Shown here in pieces: positions 23,441 to 33,068 of a DNA stretch of 64,000 nucleotides. Under the pieces are notes generated by a model. It did not search any database. It was not told the origin of the DNA and saw only the letters and a program-made list of their open reading frames with translations. How positions within the stretch are numbered: position 1 is the first letter of the stretch; the number at the start of each line of letters is the position of its first letter. Both the position numbers and the translations under genes were made by a program. Location of the stretch: the NCBI GenBank assembly GCA_002298995.1, contig DBMO01000072.1:1-64000 (forward strand), written 5' to 3'. Origin of the DNA: Desulfarculales bacterium UBA696 (lineage in GTDB: Bacteria; Desulfobacterota; Syntrophobacteria; Syntrophobacterales; Syntrophobacteraceae).

Positions 23441-23492
23441 CGGGAATGGTCCCACGTGGTCTACACCATCCCGGAGCTTCTATTCCGGCTAT

Positions 23493-24431
23493 CTATTTTT
23501 CCATCGCCAGCCCGATCAGTCTGTCCAATAGCTCGGTAAATCCTATACCCACCGCGGCCGCGGCCTGTGGGAAAAGGCTCGTGGCGGTCATTCCAGGTAT
23601 GGTATTCGTTTCGAGCACAAAGAGTTCGTCACCTGCCACTATCATGTCGGTTCTGCTGTAGCCCCTGCAATGGAGGGCCTTGTGAGCGCGCTTTGCGTAA
23701 TCCTGGGCCTTCATTGCAACTGCGGGAGGGATGCGGGCCGGGCAGACCTCTTTCGATGCTCCGGGTGTATACTTGGCCGCGTAGTCAAAAAATTCATAGG
23801 AGTCTCCAGGAATTATTTCGATGAGCGGCAGGGCCTGGAGGTCATCGTTTCCGAGGACTCCAGCGGTGATCTCGGTTCCGGAAACATATCTTTCGACCAG
23901 GCAGCGCTTATCGAATTCCCACGCTGTTTGGAATGCGCTCTCGACCTTCGCCGGGTCCTTTACTATGCTAAGGCCTATGCTCGATCCTTCGTGCTCCGGC
24001 TTTACCACCAGGGGAAGCCCCAGTTCGAGTATGATTTGTGAGGTCGGGGGCGGTGCGCCTCTTTCCACTATTACGTAAGGTGCTGTCTGGAGCCCGGCCT
24101 GGATGTACAATTGCTTGCTGAGTATCTTGTTCATTGCCAAGGCGCTTCCGAGGACCCCGCTTCCCTGGTAGGGAATGCCAAGGGAGTCGAGCATCCCCTG
24201 AATGGTGCCGTCCTCGCCCAGTCTGCCGTGAAGGATGATCAGGGCAACGTCGATCTTCGATGCATCACGCGCGAGGGAAGGAAGATCGGTGGCCGGATCG
24301 TATCTCAATATTTCGTAGCGCTCCTTATCGAGCGCCTGGTAAACCTGTGCACCGCTCTTGAGGGAAACTTCCCGCTCAGCCGATTTCCCTCCCGCCAGCA
24401 ACGCCACGGTCAATTTTTTTGCATCGCTCAT
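23493..24431 (-). CDS. ddl: D-alanine--D-alanine ligase
   Basis: 312-residue ATP-grasp ligase that makes D-Ala-D-Ala for peptidoglycan. Family marks are LAGGKSAEREVSL near the start, LHGRLGEDGTIQG near 69, the KPEHEGSSIGLS ATP-binding loop near 143, RGYSRTDMI near 258 and LETNTIPGMTATSLFPQAA near 274. The length is normal. It is followed at a distance on the same strand by the repeat-bounded module and preceded by an HD-domain gene 26 bases upstream, so the HD gene and ddl may be one transcript. GGAG is about 12 bases before the ATG at 24431. Confidence 0.95.
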   Translation of the reverse strand: MSDAKKLTVALLAGGKSAEREVSLKSGAQVYQALDKERYEILRYDPATDLPSLARDASKIDVALIILHGRLGEDGTIQGMLDSLGIPYQGSGVLGSALAMNKILSKQLYIQAGLQTAPYVIVERGAPPPTSQIILELGLPLVVKPEHEGSSIGLSIVKDPAKVESAFQTAWEFDKRCLVERYVSGTEITAGVLGNDDLQALPLIEIIPGDSYEFFDYAAKYTPGASKEVCPARIPPAVAMKAQDYAKRAHKALHCRGYSRTDMIVAGDELFVLETNTIPGMTATSLFPQAAAAVGIGFTELLDRLIGLAMEK

Positions 24432-24457
24432 GTTTCGGAACCACTCCTTCCGTATTA

Positions 24458-25033
24458 TTAAAGCTTAAGTTCCATTATCTCCGGTCCCTGGGGGTCGATT
24501 GCCAGGTGAGAAAAAATCTTTTCTTCAAGCGCGAGATAGAGTTTTAGTTTTTCGAGCAGGCGCTGGCGGTGGAAAGGGGTTTTTGCATATCGGGCGATGA
24601 GGTCGTTATATCGCGCCTGAACCGACACGACCTGTTCGTGCATGACCCTTTTATCCGAATAATTTACCAGAATTGATTCAGTGAGCGGGCCCTCGACCTG
24701 GACCGGTTCAAGCAAAATGTGCTCGCGAACGATCCTAACGACAGCTGGGGCAACGATTCCCACAAGCATTTCGGCGCCGACCTGCGCATGATCATGACCG
24801 GTGGCAAGGGTGGGCTCTTTGCCGACGTCGTGCAGGAGCGCGCCCGTTTCAACGAGGTCAAGGTCGAAATTCGACCCGTTGCGGTTCAGCAACTCACACA
24901 AAAAAAGGGCCACTTTGGCAACCAGCATGCTGTGCCTGCGGATATGCCTTGGCATGTCGATCTTATCGAGGTATTCAAGGCACTGCTTACGCGAATGCAT
25001 GTTTGTCACTATGGGAAACTGTCCCTTTGTCAT
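24458..25033 (-). CDS. HDIG-type HD domain protein
   Basis: About 191 residues. HD-family metal ligands are visible as HSMLVAK (about 34), the LLHDVGKEP core (about 67) and GHDHAQVGAEML (about 78), followed by EHILLEP. HD proteins are metal-dependent phosphohydrolases; the substrate here is unknown. The start is uncertain. The frame opens at an ATG at 25108 with a proline-rich extension, but homologous HD proteins begin close to the ATG at 25033 or 25000. None has a clear RBS. It precedes ddl by 26 bases. Confidence 0.75.
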   Translation of the reverse strand: MTKGQFPIVTNMHSRKQCLEYLDKIDMPRHIRRHSMLVAKVALFLCELLNRNGSNFDLDLVETGALLHDVGKEPTLATGHDHAQVGAEMLVGIVAPAVVRIVREHILLEPVQVEGPLTESILVNYSDKRVMHEQVVSVQARYNDLIARYAKTPFHRQRLLEKLKLYLALEEKIFSHLAIDPQGPEIMELKL

Positions 25034-25203
25034 AAAATGAAGATGCGCTTCATCGGGTTCGGTCGGAGGCGGCGAGCATGGCGGAAAAGGGGCGGCGCAG
25101 CGAACCATGGCGCGGATCTTTTATACAGTAAAAAAAAGAGCAATGAAAGCAAAGGAAGAGCGGTCACCATCCATAAATAACCTTGTCGCACAGGGCGCGC
25201 GCC

Positions 25204-25635
25204 CTAATTTGACTGCTTCCTGTAGAACTTGATCCAAGGCTGTCTCTCTGTTTCCTTAAGATCCAGGAGGGCGGCCTTTAGGGCCTTGACGGCCAGTTCG
25301 GCACAATGGCGCTCCTTTTGCGGCAGTGTTTCCAGGAAAGCGACCAAATGCCGTGGAGTGATCGTCCAGGCATTTGTAACCGATTTTCCTTCGATCATAC
25401 CGATCATCGCATTCGCGCATGCCACGGTGTATATGCAGCCCTCGGTGTAGAACGAGGCCGATCTGATGTCGCCGTTTCGCGCCAGGAGAAATATTTCGAG
25501 AGTGTCGCCGCAATCCCTGGTGTATTTCCCGTATCCGTCGGGGTGCTCTATCTTTTCGAATTTATCGTTTTTTAGCGCCATTTCGAGAAAGTTTGCCGAG
25601 TGATCACGAAAGAATTCGACAGCGTTTTGATCCAT
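25204..25635 (-). CDS. NifU/IscU N-terminal-like Fe-S scaffold protein
   Basis: 143 residues resembling the NifU N-terminal scaffold family. Candidate cluster ligands are Cys in RDCGDTLEI (about 42), Cys in TEGCIYTVACANAM (about 67 and 73) and Cys in RHCAELAVKAL (about 110). It would assemble or carry Fe-S clusters, or serve as a variant scaffold. No cysteine desulfurase gene is adjacent. AGAGG lies seven bases before the ATG at 25635. The gene stands alone between the HD-domain gene and the divergent VanZ-like gene. Confidence 0.85.
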   Translation of the reverse strand: MDQNAVEFFRDHSANFLEMALKNDKFEKIEHPDGYGKYTRDCGDTLEIFLLARNGDIRSASFYTEGCIYTVACANAMIGMIEGKSVTNAWTITPRHLVAFLETLPQKERHCAELAVKALKAALLDLKETERQPWIKFYRKQSN

Positions 25636-25838
25636 TTTTTACCTCTGTTTCGAGCTCCAAGATGAAAGGTGCCCCTCCTGCTGCTTTTCGAAGGGCAGGT
25701 CCATGTTTCCTCCGGCATGGCCCGGACGGTGCGTTTAATGTCACAGTCATAGATCGCCTGAAATGTACCGATATCCTATGAAATGTATCTCAATCCGAGT
25801 TTTTTTCAAAGTGCCCAGATAAGGATCGTTGTGTCGAA

Positions 25839-26456
25839 ATGAAAATTGGATACAGGAAAAGCTCAACCGCGGGAAAAACATCGGTCGGTTCCTTTCTGCT
25901 AAATTCCTGGTTCTGGATCGCAGCTATCTTTTTTGGCCAGGCCTTATGCTCGGTCCTTTTCTCAGCCATCATGAAGATCCCGGCCGGCGAGATCTACCTC
26001 CCGATTTTGGTTTTATTCCTCGGAGGAATGTTCGGGCTGCTGTTCCTGATCTTCGGCGGCTCCGTTGACGGCTTTAAATGGCAATTGATCGTACCGGCGC
26101 TCGCATATGGGACTTTTATCTACATGATGTCGAACAGGAGGTTTGCCGGTGTCGAAACTGGGTTCGATACGAGCTATTTTCATCCGGTGGAATTTGCCAC
26201 TCTTGGCTTGTTGCTGGGAAGGCTCTGGTACTCGATAATCGAGAGCAGCGGATTTTTTGCATTCTCGCTAAAAGTACTCGCTGCCGGCGCTATTTTCGCG
26301 AGTGCTGACGAAATACACCAGGCATTTGTGCCGGGTAGGACACCCGAGTGGAAAGACCTCATGTTCGATATTGCCGGTATCCTGATTTCGTTGCTGATAA
26401 TAGCCGCGGTGCGGCGCTTTATCCTGACGCAGCCTGCTGTAATCCGGCCAGATTGA
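25839..26456 (+). CDS. VanZ-like family membrane protein
   Basis: 205 residues, about five hydrophobic segments. The VanZ-family signature SADEIHQAFVPGRTPEWKDLMFDIAG lies near residues 148-173 (read in two parts: ADEIHQAFVPGR and PEWKDLMFDIAG). VanZ confers low-level teicoplanin resistance in enterococci; most homologues have no known role. The last 38 bases overlap the 3' end of the convergent pgpA gene. Confidence 0.85.
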   Translation: MKIGYRKSSTAGKTSVGSFLLNSWFWIAAIFFGQALCSVLFSAIMKIPAGEIYLPILVLFLGGMFGLLFLIFGGSVDGFKWQLIVPALAYGTFIYMMSNRRFAGVETGFDTSYFHPVEFATLGLLLGRLWYSIIESSGFFAFSLKVLAAGAIFASADEIHQAFVPGRTPEWKDLMFDIAGILISLLIIAAVRRFILTQPAVIRPD

Positions 26457-26904
26457 GGATTAACAGCCCGAGCAGATTTGCGTAAACCCCCGCTCCCACG
26501 TCGTCCATCATGACCGCCAGTCCGCCTCCAAGCCTGTCCTGGAACAGGCGCAGCGGCCAGGGTTTCCATATATCGAAGAGGCGAAAGAGAGCAAATCCGG
26601 TGAGGATGGACCAAAATGTTACCGGGTGGCCGATCATTGCGATGAGAAATCCGCAAAGCTCGTCCATTACGATCTCAGAGGCATCAACCTTTCCCAGTTC
26701 GATTTCGGCCTTGCCCGAAGAGAGTATTCCGACTGCAAGCAGGGCCGCGGCTATAAGGGCCTGCGAAGGCGGGCCAAGGTGGCCGATGATAAGGAAGCAC
26801 GGAACGCCGGCCGCCAAAGTTGCCACGGTGCCCGGCGCAAACCTTGCCCTGCCAAGGCCGAATATAGTGGCGGCCGAAACATGCAACGAGTATCTTTTGT
26901 CCAT
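26419..26904 (-). CDS. pgpA: Phosphatidylglycerophosphatase A
   Basis: 161-residue integral membrane enzyme that removes the phosphate from phosphatidylglycerophosphate. Family motifs are GLGRARFAPGTVATLAA near residues 16-32, the acidic EIVMDELCGFLIAM near 76-90, FRLFDIWKPWP near 107 and the catalytic MMDDVGAGVYANL near 131. The length is normal. It overlaps the convergent VanZ-like gene by 38 bases. It is divergent from the 1581-residue gene, with 97 bases between them. Confidence 0.93.
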   Translation of the reverse strand: MDKRYSLHVSAATIFGLGRARFAPGTVATLAAGVPCFLIIGHLGPPSQALIAAALLAVGILSSGKAEIELGKVDASEIVMDELCGFLIAMIGHPVTFWSILTGFALFRLFDIWKPWPLRLFQDRLGGGLAVMMDDVGAGVYANLLGLLILNLAGLQQAASG

Positions 26905-27001
26905 CAGAAAATTCCAGCGGAGCTGCGTGAAAGGATGTGTTAATGAAAAGATCGGGAGAAACTCTTATAATTTATCTATTTGAGGCTGCCAAGAGGTTTG
27001 G

Positions 27002-30000
27002 ATGAACGAGAACTCGAAATCGTACGGGCATTCGGCGGGGGTTGAGGGAACCGAGGCTTTTCTTCGCCTGATAAATCCCGATGATTACCCAAAGTTCGGC
27101 ATAAATCCGGAAGACGTCCCCATGGGAACGTTTGCCGCGGAGGACCATCCTGGATTTCTCCCCAGCCGCTTCGGAGGCAATGCTTACGGGCTTGGGCTGA
27201 TCGAGCGCGACGTGCTGACCAGGGCAGATATCGACTTTTTGGAAAGCATCGATCTGGAAAGCCCGAAGGAACTTCGCAAGCATTCCCAGAAGCTCAACGC
27301 CATATACCAGAAACTTGGACTGCTCATTCGATTCAGTGCCGGCGGGAAACGATATTTTCTGATCCCCATTAACCTGGTTGCTCACTCTTTCCAGGTGGTC
27401 AAGACAAAAGCCGACCAGGTGGAAGCTCTGATAAAGCGACATTTAAGCGAGACACACTCCGAGAGAGTCGATATCGGTCTTGTCGTATCGCCCCACGATC
27501 TCATAATTCACGAACTCACGGCAAGATTTCCCAATCAGAGGATCCACGTTTTCGATTCGCTGGAAAAGCTGCGCTCATGGAGAATTCCACTCGATATTAT
27601 CGTGCTGCCGAGGGAGCCTTTTAAGTTTCTGCGCGAACAACGCTTCCCGGGCCATTCGGGAAGGGCGGTGCGAAAGAGGGACTTGAGCGGCCTTGCCGCC
27701 TACCTGGCGGCAAAACTCTTCGACCTGCTAGAAAAAGACGGCAGGTTGCACATCCTGGCACATTCACCGGCCCCATATCTTGATGAAGTTTGCCGCGTAA
27801 CCTTCAAATACGAAGACGAGCTGAAGCGATTTTTGCTTTTTTCGCACACCTTTAAGACAAAGGGAAAATACTCTGTCAGGCAATCCGGGTTGGAGCTTAA
27901 CGTCCACGTCTCGGACCTTCACTACTACCTGAACAGGTTTGCTTTTTCGGAACCCGAACTCAAAAGGCTCCTCGACCAAAGAAGGCCCGAGGACCTAAGC
28001 ATGGAGGCGATATCCAGCCTTCAGCACCTCGACATTCCATTGGGGACCCCCGAAAAAAGTGATCCCGAGAGGGAATGGAGGAAGATATTCGAGCCTTTTT
28101 TCCAAATTGAATCCCTGGAGAATAAATCACCGCAGGTTTGGGAGGACTACTGGAAAGAGCGGCTCGAGGCCGACAGGAAACTTCCGGAGAGCCTTTTGAT
28201 GATGGTGGCGACACGCCGGCAGCCCGCGGTTACGGTCGCCGAGATCGAGGAAGAAATCAAGGATTCCGGGACACAGGGGTGTTCTCTTGCGCTGACAGCC
28301 GAGTACAGGAAGAATTTCGGATTCGTCCTGAAGGTGCTGAAGCTGCTCGGCGGGTTTCGCGACCGGAATGTGCCTGTTCTCTCCGATGCCGATCTGAGTC
28401 GGGTTGCAAACCCGTTTCGAACCAGGAGCGGAAACCTCCATGTAATCCTGCAGTTGCTCGAACAGGTCCCAAAGCTCGAGAAAATCCGCCAGATCCTCAA
28501 CCCGAATCAATGCGAGGGACCGGATATATCGATTATCGAAAACATTGAAAAGCTCTCGATGCTCGGCTTTTCAGCAGCGGAGTTGCGGGAAATTTTGCTC
28601 ATTATCGTGGGCCATACAACCATGAGCCGGGTTGTTTTCGGAAAGATTCCGGCCAAATCGCTAAAGCCGATAACCGACCGCGCGCGCGATGAAGAGCGGG
28701 AAGAAATAATAGATCTTCTCAGGTTTTGCAGGCTTATGAGCATGGCCGAGATCCTCGCCGCCGTGGGCGAGGCCTTCATGCCTGAGCAGGCGGCGGAGCT
28801 TTTCCGACTCTATGACGATGCCGTTGCCGTCACTGCCGACCCTGAAATGGAATGGGACAGGCTCGACGACCTGCGCATAAGCGCCGGGGGTGGCGTACAG
28901 AACCGGGCTATCCGCAAGATAATGAAATTTTTCAACCTCTTCGAGTTTCTTAATACTTGGCAGGAGTATTTGAGCAAGGGGCCGCTGCAAAAGCAGGTCA
29001 TCTGCGACTACGATTCGAAGACCCTGTCCAGGATGGAAGAGGCGCTGGAGATTGCGCGGGTTGCCGAAGAGTTCAAACAAAAATTTCTCGGAGACTATAT
29101 CTTCGGGCAGTCCTATTTTTTCAGACAATTGCTCGATACCGAATTTCACGGCACCGGCCCCATATTCAGGAAAATCGGGATCAGGGCAGGGTTGGTCCTG
29201 CTCTGGATTGCCGTAAATACATCCGATAAGAACATCATTGACTTTAACCCCATATTTGCCGGAATTCCTCCGGAAAACCATGCCCAGCGCCTCGAAAAGC
29301 TAAAGAAAGCCCTTCTCTCGATCCCCGTTGACCGGCTGCATCCCAAATTTTTCGAGGAACTAAGGGACAACTTCGCCAAGCGGCGACCGGCCTTTATCTT
29401 CGACAGCGGCCTTCGGCTCATTCTCGACGCCGAGACGCGAGCACTGGAAATCTCGTTCGTCGATGTCGAGGAAGATATCCGAAAAATCGAGGGGCTTATC
29501 GAGGTATTCGAGTCGCGAAAGCTCAGGAATATCTCCCTGGGGCACCTTCGAGAGATGGAGCGGCGTTTTTCGGAGCTTATGAGCTTTCGGCAGTACCTCG
29601 AGCGTGAAGGCTGCAATATACAGTGTGGGGTGTTCGAATCCCTGGGGGGCATCGAGCGCAAGAGCCGCGAGATTTATGAAATCGAAGTGCGGCTCAAGAT
29701 GATTCTGCGCAACCAGATATTCATCCCCGAAGAAATTTTCGAGAGCTTAAACCTCCTGCACAAACACTGCCCGGTTATCCTGGGATTTATCGTCCCGGAG
29801 CTTCGCGGAATGGGTTTTCTCGGCGGTATTTCGCCGGACCCCGGAAGCGGAACGCTCGAAGATTACGTGATGCGCTGTCTTCAAAAATACCAGGCACTGG
29901 TTAATCGCGACAGGAATGCATTTCAGGATAAAAATGCTTTCTACAGGCTTGCCAAACAGGAATTCGGCCCGCTTGCCGAAGAGGGCATCGGGGCAAGCCA

Positions 30001-31747
30001 CCCACAGCTCGAAGCACTCGAATTCTATATCGACCGCGTCCGTGAAAAACCTTCACTGCAGCAGGCTCTGACCTTCGCCTTGCTTTTTCAGGAGATCGGA
30101 AAGCTCGAAAAGTTCTCGGACATAGATGAGAATTACTGGACCCATGGCCGGCAGGGCGCGGAAATTTTGCGAAAGCACGAAATCCTTAAAAAACACCACC
30201 TGGAGCAACAGGTCGAGGAACTCGCCATATTCATGGTCCGATATCACGGGTTGCTCGGCCATGTCATCCTGGGCGATGAACCTGTCACTTCGCTCGAACA
30301 GATTACACGCGAAAACGATACCCACCTGCTTGACGCCTTTCTGGTGCATTCAGTGCTTGCGTCCGCCGCGGTGAAGGAAGGCGCGATGGTCTCCGACCTC
30401 CTCGACAGCTTCATACATTACAGGTCCGTTGCACTCGAAGTCATAAAATCCAGGACCACCTGGGTGGGCTACCTCAAGGAGGTGCTGGAGGAAAAGGGCA
30501 GGGCGGTAATCAACGAATTTCAGTTCCGATCCGGCGAGAAAAAGATGCTGAAGGTCGAACAGGTTGATTTTTGCGGCATCGAGGATGGCTCCGAAGAAAA
30601 CCAGATCCTGTGGCAGGGGCGCCAAAGCGCTGCCCTGGAGCGGTTGCTAAAGCTGGCCGGCTCGCTCTGGGTGGACTACGAAGACATCCAGATGTATCTT
30701 AGCGAAATTCCAGTAAACTTCATCTATCACAAGAAGAAACTTAAAAGTGTCGGCCCGGCCTCTTTCGAAAAGCAGCTCGCGCGAGGAGTCGAGCTTCTCA
30801 AGGTGGTCTCCTCGCTGGCCCCAGAGGTTCGATCATATCTTTTCTACTGCCTGGATCAACTCGGCGGCCAGATGAGGATATACGATTTCCAGAAACTGCC
30901 CGACCATTTCGGTCTCAGCGAGAGCCTTAAACTCCTGATCATATCGCTGCAGTCGTTTCACCATTACTTTGGGATAGCACGGCAAGGTGGCCTGATAAGC
31001 TTTACGACCCTTGCCCGCGAATCTGGAAGCAGGCAGGAAATCCTCCGCAACGCCCTGGGCGAGTTGGCTTTCCCCACCAAGTGTTTCGAGGGACAGAAGA
31101 TAATATTTACGCCGGATCGCTTCGGGGAACTCAGGTTTGAGGCCGGTGCCCAGGAGCGGGCAATTAATGTCACCTATCGCGACACCGTGCGCTTTGATTC
31201 CATGCTGCAGTCCCTCGACGAAATCTGGGACAATCAGACTCTAAATCAAACCTTTGATGATGGTCTGGCTGAGATCAGGAAAAGAATGCCCGCCGGCGCG
31301 GAGGAACTGGAAATAGACCTTCTGAGCGCCTTTCGCGCGCAGCAGAAAAGAATTGGCGAGCGCGCCCTAAAGGATTTCCAGGAAAAGCTCGGTGGTGCGG
31401 CAGGCATCCCGGAATTTGAAAAGGCACGCCAAGAAATCGAAGAGCTGAAATCAAAGTTCGCCTTCACCGAAGAGCAGCTGTTTTTACTCGACGAAATGTC
31501 GGAGTTTAACCGCTTGAGGGTACGTGAATCTTTTCTTCAAACAATTTACCGGGAAATCAGCAATATCAAATCGCGGGACAGCATCCTTGCCTATTGGGAT
31601 GTAGTAAAGCGCGAATTATTCACGTACCGCTCGTTTATCGGAAAAGAATACGAAACCCTTATAGCTAAATTCATTGACGAGAGGCTGGAGAACCCAAGGG
31701 CCGCGGTCGACGAGGATGGCAAAACGCTTGCTCATGACACATTATAG
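27002..31747 (+). CDS. 1581-residue protein with a degenerate GlnD-like HD region; function unknown
   Basis: Very large cytosolic protein, no signal peptide or membrane helix. Residues about 155-300 have a Rossmann-like alternation (IDIGLVVSPHDLIIHEL, LDIIVLPREP, LFDLLEKDGRLHILAHSP) that recalls class I methyltransferases without a clear SAM motif. Residues about 1020-1140 resemble the HD domain of GlnD: ALLFQEIGKLEKF stands where LLHDIGK is expected, then WTHGRQGAEILRKH and MVRYHGLLGHVI. The leading HD histidine-aspartate pair is replaced, so catalysis is doubtful. Coiled-coil-prone helices fill much of the rest. AAGAGG lies six bases before the ATG at 27002, and a TATAAT occurs at 26966-26971. 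The PPC-domain gene follows after eight bases. A regulatory or scaffolding role is a guess. Confidence 0.8.
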   Translation: MNENSKSYGHSAGVEGTEAFLRLINPDDYPKFGINPEDVPMGTFAAEDHPGFLPSRFGGNAYGLGLIERDVLTRADIDFLESIDLESPKELRKHSQKLNAIYQKLGLLIRFSAGGKRYFLIPINLVAHSFQVVKTKADQVEALIKRHLSETHSERVDIGLVVSPHDLIIHELTARFPNQRIHVFDSLEKLRSWRIPLDIIVLPREPFKFLREQRFPGHSGRAVRKRDLSGLAAYLAAKLFDLLEKDGRLHILAHSPAPYLDEVCRVTFKYEDELKRFLLFSHTFKTKGKYSVRQSGLELNVHVSDLHYYLNRFAFSEPELKRLLDQRRPEDLSMEAISSLQHLDIPLGTPEKSDPEREWRKIFEPFFQIESLENKSPQVWEDYWKERLEADRKLPESLLMMVATRRQPAVTVAEIEEEIKDSGTQGCSLALTAEYRKNFGFVLKVLKLLGGFRDRNVPVLSDADLSRVANPFRTRSGNLHVILQLLEQVPKLEKIRQILNPNQCEGPDISIIENIEKLSMLGFSAAELREILLIIVGHTTMSRVVFGKIPAKSLKPITDRARDEEREEIIDLLRFCRLMSMAEILAAVGEAFMPEQAAELFRLYDDAVAVTADPEMEWDRLDDLRISAGGGVQNRAIRKIMKFFNLFEFLNTWQEYLSKGPLQKQVICDYDSKTLSRMEEALEIARVAEEFKQKFLGDYIFGQSYFFRQLLDTEFHGTGPIFRKIGIRAGLVLLWIAVNTSDKNIIDFNPIFAGIPPENHAQRLEKLKKALLSIPVDRLHPKFFEELRDNFAKRRPAFIFDSGLRLILDAETRALEISFVDVEEDIRKIEGLIEVFESRKLRNISLGHLREMERRFSELMSFRQYLEREGCNIQCGVFESLGGIERKSREIYEIEVRLKMILRNQIFIPEEIFESLNLLHKHCPVILGFIVPELRGMGFLGGISPDPGSGTLEDYVMRCLQKYQALVNRDRNAFQDKNAFYRLAKQEFGPLAEEGIGASHPQLEALEFYIDRVREKPSLQQALTFALLFQEIGKLEKFSDIDENYWTHGRQGAEILRKHEILKKHHLEQQVEELAIFMVRYHGLLGHVILGDEPVTSLEQITRENDTHLLDAFLVHSVLASAAVKEGAMVSDLLDSFIHYRSVALEVIKSRTTWVGYLKEVLEEKGRAVINEFQFRSGEKKMLKVEQVDFCGIEDGSEENQILWQGRQSAALERLLKLAGSLWVDYEDIQMYLSEIPVNFIYHKKKLKSVGPASFEKQLARGVELLKVVSSLAPEVRSYLFYCLDQLGGQMRIYDFQKLPDHFGLSESLKLLIISLQSFHHYFGIARQGGLISFTTLARESGSRQEILRNALGELAFPTKCFEGQKIIFTPDRFGELRFEAGAQERAINVTYRDTVRFDSMLQSLDEIWDNQTLNQTFDDGLAEIRKRMPAGAEELEIDLLSAFRAQQKRIGERALKDFQEKLGGAAGIPEFEKARQEIEELKSKFAFTEEQLFLLDEMSEFNRLRVRESFLQTIYREISNIKSRDSILAYWDVVKRELFTYRSFIGKEYETLIAKFIDERLENPRAAVDEDGKTLAHDTL

Positions 31748-31755
31748 GAAAGCTG

Positions 31756-32262
31756 ATGACCTCGGGTAATACAGGAGATCCGCAGCGATACAGCCCGGCG
31801 GACCGGTCAACGGAGTACGTAATGCAATACAGTGAAGGCACCATGGGGCGCGTGTTTACAATAAGGCTCGGGACTGGCGACCGTCTCCCCGACTCCATCG
31901 AGGCTTTCGCCCTGGAACAAGGGATCAGCCGCGCAATGGTGGTCTACGTCGGGGGTGCGGGAGATGGCAGCCGCGTTGTGGTCGGCCCCGAAGAAGGCCG
32001 CGGTGAAGAGATTGTCCCCATAATCCATGCACTCTCGGGTGCTCGGGAAGTCCTGGGGGTCGGAACGATCTTCCCAGGAGAATCCGGAAACCCGATACTC
32101 CACATGCACGCCGGCCTTGGCCGCGAAGGAGATGCGACTGTGGGCTGCGTCCGTGCGGGAGTAAACGTCTGGCTAGTAGGGGAGGTGATTATCCTGGAAA
32201 TCCTAGGAGCCGGCGGACGGCGGGCAAAGGGTGAGTCGGGGCTGGAGTTGCTTCAGTTCTAA
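31756..32262 (+). CDS. PPC/DUF296 domain protein
   Basis: 168 residues. The PPC domain starts near residue 25 (FTIRLGTGDRLPDSIEAFA) and includes the conserved metal-binding pattern LHMHAGLGREG near 113. The fold is found in plant AT-hook DNA-binding proteins and in bacterial proteins of unknown role. The start at the ATG 31756 has AGGAAA upstream; an internal ATG at 31822 would give the bare domain. It follows the 1581-residue gene after eight bases and is probably co-transcribed. Confidence 0.85.
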   Translation: MTSGNTGDPQRYSPADRSTEYVMQYSEGTMGRVFTIRLGTGDRLPDSIEAFALEQGISRAMVVYVGGAGDGSRVVVGPEEGRGEEIVPIIHALSGAREVLGVGTIFPGESGNPILHMHAGLGREGDATVGCVRAGVNVWLVGEVIILEILGAGGRRAKGESGLELLQF

Positions 32263-32314
32263 TATCTGTATGAAACTGCTTTAGTGAGTATGACAAATAC
32301 TTTGGCATTTACTA

Positions 32315-32992
32315 CTACGTCTGGGGCTTCTCCCAGCGAGCGATCAGGAAAGCCCCGCTGTCCAGGCCCCTGGCGGTTCCATCGCTTTCCATGAGTTTCG
32401 CGGTATTCGGGTCGTCGGTTTTTAGGAAGTGAACCGCGCTTCTTATCAGCGCGGGCAGGGGAACAAGGTCCGCCATATCGGCAGGGGACCTGAACCGGGC
32501 ATGTTTGAATACGGGGTGTCCTTCTTTGGCGGCGGCTTTTCGCCGGGCGGCCCATGGGCTGAGGCTGTTAAGTGTCGCAACTGCTATCAAACCACCGGGT
32601 TTTGTAACGCGGAAAAACTCGGAAATGGTCATGCCGGCGTCTTCCAGGAACTCGATGGCCGTAACTGATACGGTTTTATCAAAGGAATTGTCTGCAAAAG
32701 GGAGAATGCGCATGTCGGCACGGATCATTTCGAACGGCATCCCGGCCGCCTTTTGCCCCGCTCGCCGCAGCATGGGGAGTGAGAGCTCCAATCCCGTGAC
32801 GATCGATCCAGCGGCGAGAAGGTAGGCCGTAAAAACCCCCGTGCCGCATCCCACGTCCAGTATGCGCTCGCCTTTGGCCGGACGGAGCATTTCCATTAAA
32901 AGCCGGCCCTCGTATTCCCTGACCAGGCTGCCTATCGGGGTCTCGAACCATTGATCGTATTTTTCGGGCCATTCATCGAAAATTCCCGTCAT
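32315..32992 (-). CDS. Class I SAM-dependent methyltransferase
   Basis: 225 residues of the methyltransferase 11/25 type. The SAM-binding motif is LDVGCGTGVFTAY near residues 46-58, with GLELS as the acidic post-motif near 68 and RADMRILPFADNSFD near 92. Substrate unknown. The gene is alone; it converges with the PPC-domain gene and is 76 bases downstream of the CarS-phosphoesterase gene on the same strand, so it may belong to that transcript. Confidence 0.88.
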   Translation of the reverse strand: MTGIFDEWPEKYDQWFETPIGSLVREYEGRLLMEMLRPAKGERILDVGCGTGVFTAYLLAAGSIVTGLELSLPMLRRAGQKAAGMPFEMIRADMRILPFADNSFDKTVSVTAIEFLEDAGMTISEFFRVTKPGGLIAVATLNSLSPWAARRKAAAKEGHPVFKHARFRSPADMADLVPLPALIRSAVHFLKTDDPNTAKLMESDGTARGLDSGAFLIARWEKPQT

Positions 32993-33068
32993 ATTCCAGT
33001 CCTTTTTTATGCCACTGGAAACCTTCGCCCAGGAAGATCAAGCAGAGAAATGAAAGATCTCGGAGGCT

